Positions 56,396 to 64,000 of a DNA stretch of 64,000 nucleotides are shown piece by piece. Source of the stretch: Tretioscincus oriximinensis. Its lineage: Eukaryota; Chordata; Lepidosauria; Squamata; Gymnophthalmidae. Position 1 is the first letter of the stretch. Every line of letters starts with the position of its first letter. Position numbers and translations under genes: made by a program. The notes under the pieces are model-generated. The model searched no databases. It was not told the origin of the DNA and saw nothing but the letters and a program-made list of their open reading frames with translations. Location: NCBI GenBank assembly GCA_022410635.1, contig JAJVDF010000212.1, positions 930,423 to 994,422 on the forward strand. Reading direction: 5' to 3'.

Positions 56396-58451
56396 ACAAA
56401 GTATCCCAAGTTTAAAATGTTACATAGGGTGTTGAGAAAATATAATAGGATGAAGGAGAATCGTATTACCTGAGCTTCTTAAGAAAAACAGGAGAAACAT
56501 GTAAAATCAATAATAAGCTTCAGATTTGAAGAATTCCTTGATTATTTCTTTTTTAAATTTCATTAAAGATCATTAACAAAATGCATGTGACTTATTCCTT
56601 TGGGTATCAAATGTAACAACATAACATAAATCAACAATAACGATCTACTTACAAAAACAGACTATCAAGATTTTATGAATAGCAACTAGCATACACATAT
56701 TTCTGTTANGTTTTTCAATACAGTTTCTTAGATTGCAAACATCTTAATTTGCTTTTAGTGTCAGCAATACACTCATTTAACAATCTATCCCAGGTATTAT
56801 CACCTGTTCCAATTCCACTTAGGTTTTCCAGAGATTTCTAGTTTTTGTTATACTTGAATTTGGGCATCTTTTTAAGAATCAAAGTTACAAAATATTATGA
56901 AACAAAAACTCTGGGAGACACCAAGACAATACCGCCTTCACTTGTATGCCATTTCTGATCTTATCCCAGCATTCTGCTAATTTGAGAACCTCTTGGTCAT
57001 TTCTGTTGCAGTATTAATGTACCCATTACATAGGAATTCACTGGAGCCAGACAGCTTTTCCTGTTCCGCTGAGTGGCCATCATGAAAGATAAATGTCACA
57101 AGCGCCTGGCAGAACAAGAAACTTCCACCTAAAGCCTTATTCAGGTATCAAGAAAACTCTCTGGTCCCAGACGNTAGTAGAAAACAAACACAATGATAAT
57201 TATCTGTTGCATTGCTGGGGATGGAAGGATAGATCAAAATGTCATGTGACTGAAAGTTTTTATCTATGCCTGCTTGAGGGTTCCTTTTTCTTTGCAACTT
57301 TTTGCTGAATTTAAAAAGCACAAGTCAAACAGGAAAAAAGAAGAATTCTATAATCAGAACATGCAGCTTAATCTTACTGTTCACTACTTTTTTCCAAGTC
57401 CTGAATGTTCTAGGAGAACATGAAAAACCAGTCCCACAAGCAGCAATACCCAGAGTGAGTGGATACAACAGAAACAATTGTATTCAAAAGATGAGTACCT
57501 ACAAACAGTGATGCGATACATTTGCCTGCCAAAAGCCTTTCTACTGTGTAGCTCATAAGTACTCTGAAAGAGACACAGCCCAAATGCATCTGTTGGTCAT
57601 CAACTAAAGGATGTCAAAGATTGGATTTCTAATTTGTATTTGAAAATATAGAACATATCCAGCATGTTGTGATCAAGCCCAGTTTTGCTCTTTACCACAA
57701 CTATTCCATTCAGTTACCTTCTTGAACATACAACTACTGTTTAGACTTATACATCTCACTTCTAAGAATCTTGAAATTATTGTGCATTGCCTCAAGAAAA
57801 CTGGGCTATTCCTTTGTTCCGCTGGAACCCATGATTAATAAAGGCCTCCTCCAGATGCACCAAATAATATATATTGGAAAATGAATTGCAGTTATCCTTT
57901 ACTAACAGTTTAAAATGCTGTTCATGTCACCTGAGCTGCATAGTGTACTCTGTCACCTCTTTTGCTTCACAAGGTGAAGATAAGTATGATAAGCTGATGG
58001 TGGGACACAAACATCCTGATCTGATATTACCTCTAACTTAGCTTCCTAGTTGACAAGGGTCACTGGATTTAACCCACAGACAGGGGAAGGACGGGCAGGT
58101 GTCTATCAGACAACGGTTTTCCATTACTGGCTTCTGGGAAGATGCTATTTGTAGCATCTTCACTTATGACCAGTTTCCAGGCAACTGTCCTACTCTTGTG
58201 TTATGAGTATTGCACTTCTTGAAGGCCCTGAAGGTCAATTTCCATAGATGTAGTTTATCATGCAAGCACCAAGGAAATTTGGTATTAATCCATCTCTATT
58301 AAAAATACATTGTATTTTCCCTAAAACCACNAAACTGTGCAAGTAATTTCCAACTACAGAAAATTTGGGGAACCTATGAAAAAGGCATTTAGCTTTCAGT
58401 ATATATCTATGGCAACATAGGGCCCTTTAGCACTGGGTCAGAAGCCCCTTG

Positions 58452-58545
58452 GTATATTTATTTATTTATTTTCTTTATTTATTTACATTTGTACCTCNCC
58501 CCATACCCCAAGGTCTCGGGGTGGCAACAACAATAAAAGTACAAA
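58452..58545 (-). repeat. SINE 3' tail fragment with (TTTA)n
   Basis: TATTTATTTATTTATTTTCT, TACATTTGTACCTC, then CCCCATACCCCAAGGTCTCG GGGTGG. Tail of the 26924-type SINE. Confidence 0.65.
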
Positions 58546-60584
58546 ATCCACATTTTAAAACCGTAATTTCTTCTGAACTGTGAATCAGTAGGGCACAAAC
58601 TGTAACTGCACCAGATTAGGCATTAGAGTAAGCCATGATATGAAAATGAGTCCAATTGTTGAATACTTGTAAGCAGTCCATGCAACATTTCAGGTTGGTA
58701 TACAAGACCAGCCACTTATATATAGGCAGCACACTGATGGAAGGTGTGACTGATCAAAGCTGAGAGTCTGGTAGTATTTCACCATTAAATGAAGAAAGTC
58801 AATTTCTACTGACTTAGTGAGAGCAAAATCATGTCATTAAAAAAAAGTTATATAATTGGAGTCACATTTTTGTCAATCATGTAAAATCAGAATATAAAGA
58901 CATATTACAAATAGGAGGACAAACATCTCAACACATTACCGAAGCATTGAGAACTTCCTGTTGGTTTCTTTATGAACATAAATAGAAGTTGCTAATCCTA
59001 GCAACCCATGAGTAGGTTTGGAACTTTCAGAACATGTTTCTTTGACCAAACCAGTTCACTCCACTCTTCCTCACATAGAGAAAAAATCCTCTGGAATATA
59101 GTTTTAAGCTCCAGAAAACTTACATATGTCAATTTGTAGCTAGTGAAGACATTACGTAAACGCAACGCTTTCATTTTTATGCACGATTCTCTTATATTAT
59201 TCTCATTTCTTTTGATTTTCTGAATTCTTTATTATAATTGGAAGAATATTTCCTCAGCAATCAAAGAATTTTCAGTTTTGAATTAGGGTCTTGGTAGGGG
59301 ACNTTCTCTGTTGGGTGCCAGGGGAATCTTACACCCACAGAATCATCTGCTTCTGTTTGGAATCCTGACATTCATCCTGGTTTAATAAACATTAATCAGA
59401 ATATTTGGGCATAGTTGAAAAATTGCACATGTTGCAGCTTGCATCCATAATAGAGAGGTTAATCACATGATTACTGAGCCCATTCTTGAAACTAATAAAA
59501 ACTACTTGTCTGTGATGAATATAGCTTCATACCAAGCTTTAAAGAATAACCAGGATGAGACTTGTATCTATCTATAGTTTTTTAAAGAAAAATAGGCCAG
59601 NAAATCAGACCAAACTCCAGAACTGCCATAATACAGGCAATCACCTTTGCCTCCAAATAAGCATATGTTTTTTTCCATAAATTTAAAAATAAATTCCACA
59701 AATTAAAAGTCTTACACATGGAAAAATAGCAGGGTATGAAAGAGTTAGCATTTGTGTTACAGTTTATTCATCATTGTAACCCGAAGGTCTATTTTGGATT
59801 ATGGAACAGTTTAATTTGCAGATNATAAACTCTCTACCTTATTTGGGAAATGATGTGCATGATAAATAGTCTCTGAAAAGTGCTTAGAAGTAGTTAGATT
59901 AATGCATAAGTCTTCACTCACCACCACTCCACAAAATCTAGAGTTTACAGATGTGACAGAAGGAAGTGGATAGGTATGTTTGGTTTTTCTAGTTGGTGCT
60001 GCTAATAGCATTTGCCAAATTGATGACCATAATGTTTATCATAACTGGACGAACCCACACTGTTTCCTTAAAAGCCCAACTTCAAAAGCCACATTTCTGG
60101 AATTAATTTGTTAAAAGTTAAAGGCTTTTTAAGAGTCTTGAAATATCAAAAGCACAAAGTAAAGCTTGAATTTAAAAATGATTTATTGACCAATAAGGGG
60201 GAAATCAATTCTATCACAGAAGTTACTTGCTTTGAAACATGGAGATCCATTACTTGCAAAATAAAGTTCATGCTTTTCAGATGTAAAATAAAAATAAGAA
60301 TAAAAACTAAATAGAAGTGCTGGGGTTGTATTAAGACAGATAAATATATAGCTGCTTTATCCTCACCTTTATTCTGGGACAGAATGAGATGCCTTGTCCT
60401 GGGATTAGTAACCTCTCCATGGGTAGCTGCTGGGATGAGACAAGACATCTGCATTCTGGGGGCCTGTCCTGCTCCAGCCCTTGCTGTGTCGTCTCAGAAT
60501 ATTGTGCCTCTGAAGGCCAGAAACTAGTGGGCAGGAGAGTGAGAATGGACAAGGGGAGTGTCATCTGCCTGCAGAATTTATTTC

Positions 60585-60800
60585 CAGAAGACTGGTGACA
60601 AATTCATGGAGGCCAAGTGGTTACTAGTATGGATGTCTTAATGCGGCCTCGGGGTTCAAATGGTTTTTCTTTAAATGAGAAAATGGAAATGAGAGCAGGG
60701 GAAGTTTTCACCTTCTCCTGCTCAAGAACACCCAGAGCAGAAGCAACTGGTGGGCCTCTATATGAGACCAAATGCTGGATTGAATTCCCCATGGTCATTC
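60585..60800 (+). mobile_element. CR1 3' end
   Basis: GACAAATTCATGGAGGCCAA GTGG, ATGGATGTCTTAATGCGGCC, GCAGAAGCAACTGGTGGGCC and AAATGCTGGATTGAATTCCC follow the plus-strand CR1 3' region at 26280 and 46685. Confidence 0.7.
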
Positions 60801-62301
60801 TGATGTTTTTACATGTTTGTTCATAGTCTTTACTCATTCTGAGAAAGTCCTTTGCAGCAGCACTTTCTAGCGGGTCACTGATAAAGGGTCCCACAATATT
60901 CTAATCTACAGAATGCATACCTACATATCTTAAAATACGGGCCATAGAACCACTGTGGACCTCCTTATAGAGATTCACAGCAGGATTGGGATAAGGCACC
61001 TATTTTGGCATCTTAGTCTGGACTGGAGTTTCATTACAGTGGGTGAAATCTAATATGCGAGGGCTGCCATGGCATGTGGATGACATGTTCTTGTTGAAGG
61101 AATAGGCTTATCAGATCAAAGCAGGGCAGCAGGGTACATTAATGGGTGTGTCAAAGAGGAACTTTGAGCAGATGATGCAGGCATCAATAAGCTGCACCTA
61201 TTGAAATGCACCAATGCAGCATTGATTTCCTGGTTTTTTTTCCTGATTACCCTAATCAGGAAATGTTCTGGCACTGCTGAAAGTGCAGAAACAGCCATGG
61301 TCCTTGAGTGCTTGAACATTTAAAGGAGGCAAATCATTATTCTGTTGGGTTTACTATATATCTCATATCTCATATATAGAATCCAGCCATAGTTTTTCCA
61401 CTTCATTATTGGTTCCCATTAATCTTTGAGAAATTATCCAACTGTAAATGAATGAAAGGTCACTTCCAGAAGCCTTTCAAAAACACTGGCAGATAATTAT
61501 GTTACAACTCTAGGCTATGTAATGAACTTTGATTGATCAGAACCATTTAGAAGTTTCCATGCTAAACAAGGATTGACGTGCAGCTTGTTCAGGTCCAACA
61601 TTTAGAACAGTGTATGACTTTAACTTTTATTACTTTATGGGTGTGCTGTAACCTGTTTAAAGGTCTCTGTTGCAGTGAATTAATTTTTTAAAATGGCAAC
61701 ATTAACAATGATTATAAGCCAGCTTCAGTGTTTAGTCAATGCAGCTTGCTTCAGGACAGACAAACTGCCTGGGAAGCAAAGGGTCATCAGATCAATCCAT
61801 AGCCTCCCTCCAAAATAGGCTAGGGTGAATTCTGACCAAGAAAACTGTATGCAATCAAACAGAATTCTGTCACAACTCAGTTGTACCCAACAACAACATT
61901 CCTTACTAGTTGGGTTGGATTTACTCAGTTTTCAATATAGAAATATTTTCTTGGTTTTTAAATTGTTACAAATCTTGAACAAATAGAATTATATACTGGT
62001 AAGNTAGATTCAATATGTGGATGATTATACTTTCTAAAGGCCAAAGNCATTTTACCCTTTTGATTTAATTCTCACAAAAAGTGAGAGTCCCTGATTCTAG
62101 CTTGACATTCAAGCCACAAAGTTCTCTATGTTGTACCCATAACCCCCTGTTTAGCCACCTACCTCAGACAAATCTTTTTATATGGTAAGGTAATTACTGT
62201 AACATAAGGTAAAACATTTCTTATCATTTGCTGTAATAATTCTTAATGCCAAGAATCACTTCTTTATAGCTAAGCAGGAATGGCTGGTGCCGTTTGGGGC
62301 T

Positions 62302-62321
62302 GGGGTGTGTGTGTGTGTGCA
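62302..62321 (+). repeat. (TG)n microsatellite
   Basis: GGGGTGTGTGTGTGTGTG: a short dinucleotide tract beside the unclassified repeat copy. Confidence 0.7.
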
Positions 62322-62333
62322 GGTTCCTCAGAA

Positions 62334-62658
62334 AAGTTAGGAAAGCGGCTGGGAGGAGCCACATTCAAGGGCTTTCCGGTCTCTCAATCTACAAGTTGAA
62401 TGCCAATCCGAACTGGCACCTCTACAGAGACAAAGAGAGACTGTAGTCCCATCTAGGCAGCCCTGCCATTGGTTCTGGGGTCGGCGACCCCTTTTGTTAA
62501 TTAAAAAAGCCGCCTGTTTTTTTTTATTTGTTGGCACTCCTCTATGAAAGCCNACCGTTGGCCAATGNTTCTCCATTTTTTCTATGGAGATTTCATCATT
62601 GATTTTAATCTTTGGTTGTTTGCTGGACCCCGCGAATCCAAAGGCCAGCCACCACTGT
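62334..62658 (-). repeat. Unclassified repeat, copy 2 (inverted relative to 13936)
   Basis: GGCTGGGAGGAGCCACATTC, GTCGGCGACCCCTTTTGTTA, TTGTTGGCACTCCTCTATGA AAG and CCAAAGGCCAGCCACCACTG are the reverse complement of the copy at 13936-14204, which has the same blocks in the same order. Four of the blocks flank uncalled bases. Confidence 0.65.
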
Positions 62659-64000
62659 AACTAAGCTGCCAGAATAATGTCCCAAATCAGTAACTGCCTG
62701 AATGACGTNTGCTTCATTGTACCCTTTGTCCAGCCCAGGTCCTGGAGTCTGTATAGCANTAATAATTGTGAACCTTATTATAGTATCATAAAAAGGGCCC
62801 CCAAGTTCTTCTTGCACATGACAACCATTATACATAACTTTCTGACACTTTTTAATATCAATGTCAGTGCACTGACTTCTGTAGCAGATCCGCCAACCCC
62901 AAATAGTAATCTATAGGGATATTTAAGTGGACCATCTTTTCCTCTAGACAATAAAAGAACTAGATCATACTAAAGCTGCAAATGGTTTGTCGTATGTCTA
63001 AATATCTTGAACATCCTGGTAATTGCTCTTAAGACAAATATAGCTCTGCTTCTCAAAGTATGTTAACCTAGATTCAAAATATTATGGGGGTCTGAAAGCA
63101 CTTCAGAGGCCAACCAGAAAAAGGTAGGTAATATTTTGCGTCCCGATGCACAGGAACATTATAGTACAATATTTCACAGACAAATCTACTTCTTGACCTA
63201 GCATTTGAAGAACTGTTGTAAACAAAAGTTCATGCTACGTGTCTTTTTCTTGTCAGTCTACAAAGGTGCTATGAGACCCTTTTGATAGATAACCTATTTA
63301 TCCTGTTGCATTACACAAACACAAAGATACTAGATATAAAAAGTTCAGAGTCTTGGAATGTATGTGTCACAGTATTAGAGTATTGTCTTTAAATTTGGCA
63401 GAAATGTTCAAAAACATGTGAGAGAAGTTTGTTTTTGAGTTAAAGTGCAGAATAAAAATAACCAAGGAAAGGCACTCTTACTTTACATTGCAACTTGGAA
63501 AAAAGGGAAAGATTGGTCTGCTGTCTCTAATTCCAGGCAGCTATCAGCATGAGAGAACAGTCCTGCTGCTGTTTAGCATTTATACCAAATTACCCTCATT
63601 AGACCTACAGAACAATTATCCAAGTGTCCTATTTGTCGGCCAGTGACGCGATTCCTTTCCCTAGTGCAGGACAAATGTCTGACAACACTTCAAAAACCTT
63701 TCTTCCCAGAGAACCTGCAGCAAAACATTTGTTACAAAGGCTGTCTTATCTCTACCACACCAAGGGTTAACTCTGCAACCTAGAGTAGAATTTTCACTAA
63801 ATTAAAATGAAAACAAAATTCTTCCAACAGCCAAGTGGGTAGAAATACAAAGCAAAACTCAACTCTTTTTAAAAGGGACTTGGAATAAACTTTTGAGAAA
63901 GGAAGAAAAACAGAGCAACTGAAAATAACCTAAACGCCTAGTCGCACCCAAGCTTCAGTCTTGCTTCCAACCATTTTCAGAGAGAAAATAATATCAGCAA

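Larger units (their letters stand above)
32057..64000. other. First intron and/or 5' flank of EPS8L2; no coding exon seen
   Basis: The acceptor at 32057 requires a 5' non-coding exon somewhere to the right; it could be inside this stretch or beyond 64000. I see no further EPS8L2 coding exon and no exon of another gene. The contents are the repeats listed separately. 32060-33960, 34400-37430, 38000-39280, 42640-43850, 45800-46600, 48770-50880, 51600-52350, 54900-58440 and 58560-60580 look like ordinary AT-rich sequence with no recognised feature. Confidence 0.7.

Noticed and set aside
63480..64000. Possible EPS8L2 promoter or first exon
   Set aside because: No CpG enrichment, TATA context or convincing donor site that could be told apart from background.

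Overview
The window reads as vertebrate nuclear DNA from a squamate reptile, perhaps a gecko or another lizard. It is AT-rich, with short protein-coding exons separated by long introns. The interspersed repeats fit squamates: CR1 3' ends, Bov-B (RTE) 3' ends, an L2-like element, an L1 3' end, a probable R4-type fragment, tRNA-headed SINEs with (CTT)n or (TTTA)n tails, a hAT MITE with an 8-bp target-site duplication, and several foldback elements. The squamate call is an inference from repeat types; no species marker was found. There is no prokaryotic-style gene content, operon or CRISPR array.

One gene can be supported. It is on the minus strand and is the 5' part of EPS8L2 (EPS8-like 2, an actin-regulatory adaptor). 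Eight coding exons were found, each with consensus splice sites and matching phase: 31993-32036 (start codon), 29598-29653, 10033-10097, 4089-4250, 2102-2251, 1256-1335, 899-1041 and 49-128. Together they give 260 codons: the N-terminal tail, the PTB domain and the start of the proline-rich linker. The rest of the gene (central region, SH3 and SAM-like domains) would lie left of position 1.

Layout: 1-4250 holds five closely spaced exons. 4251-10032 is a 5.8-kb intron with CR1 and SINE copies. 10098-29597 is a 19.5-kb intron rich in repeats (L1, Bov-B, CR1, SINEs, foldbacks, a pyrimidine-rich tract). 29654-31992 is a 2.3-kb intron with a complete hAT MITE. From 32057 to the end I see no coding exon. 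This 32-kb stretch should be the first intron and/or 5' flank, because the start-codon exon has a splice acceptor 20 nt before the ATG and so needs an upstream non-coding exon.

I do not see a new multi-gene system. The most interesting items are repeat structures: three hairpin-forming element families with several copies each, one repeat family carrying a perfect 26-bp palindrome of two octamer motifs, and a composite insertion with inverted arms and a perfect 13-bp duplication.
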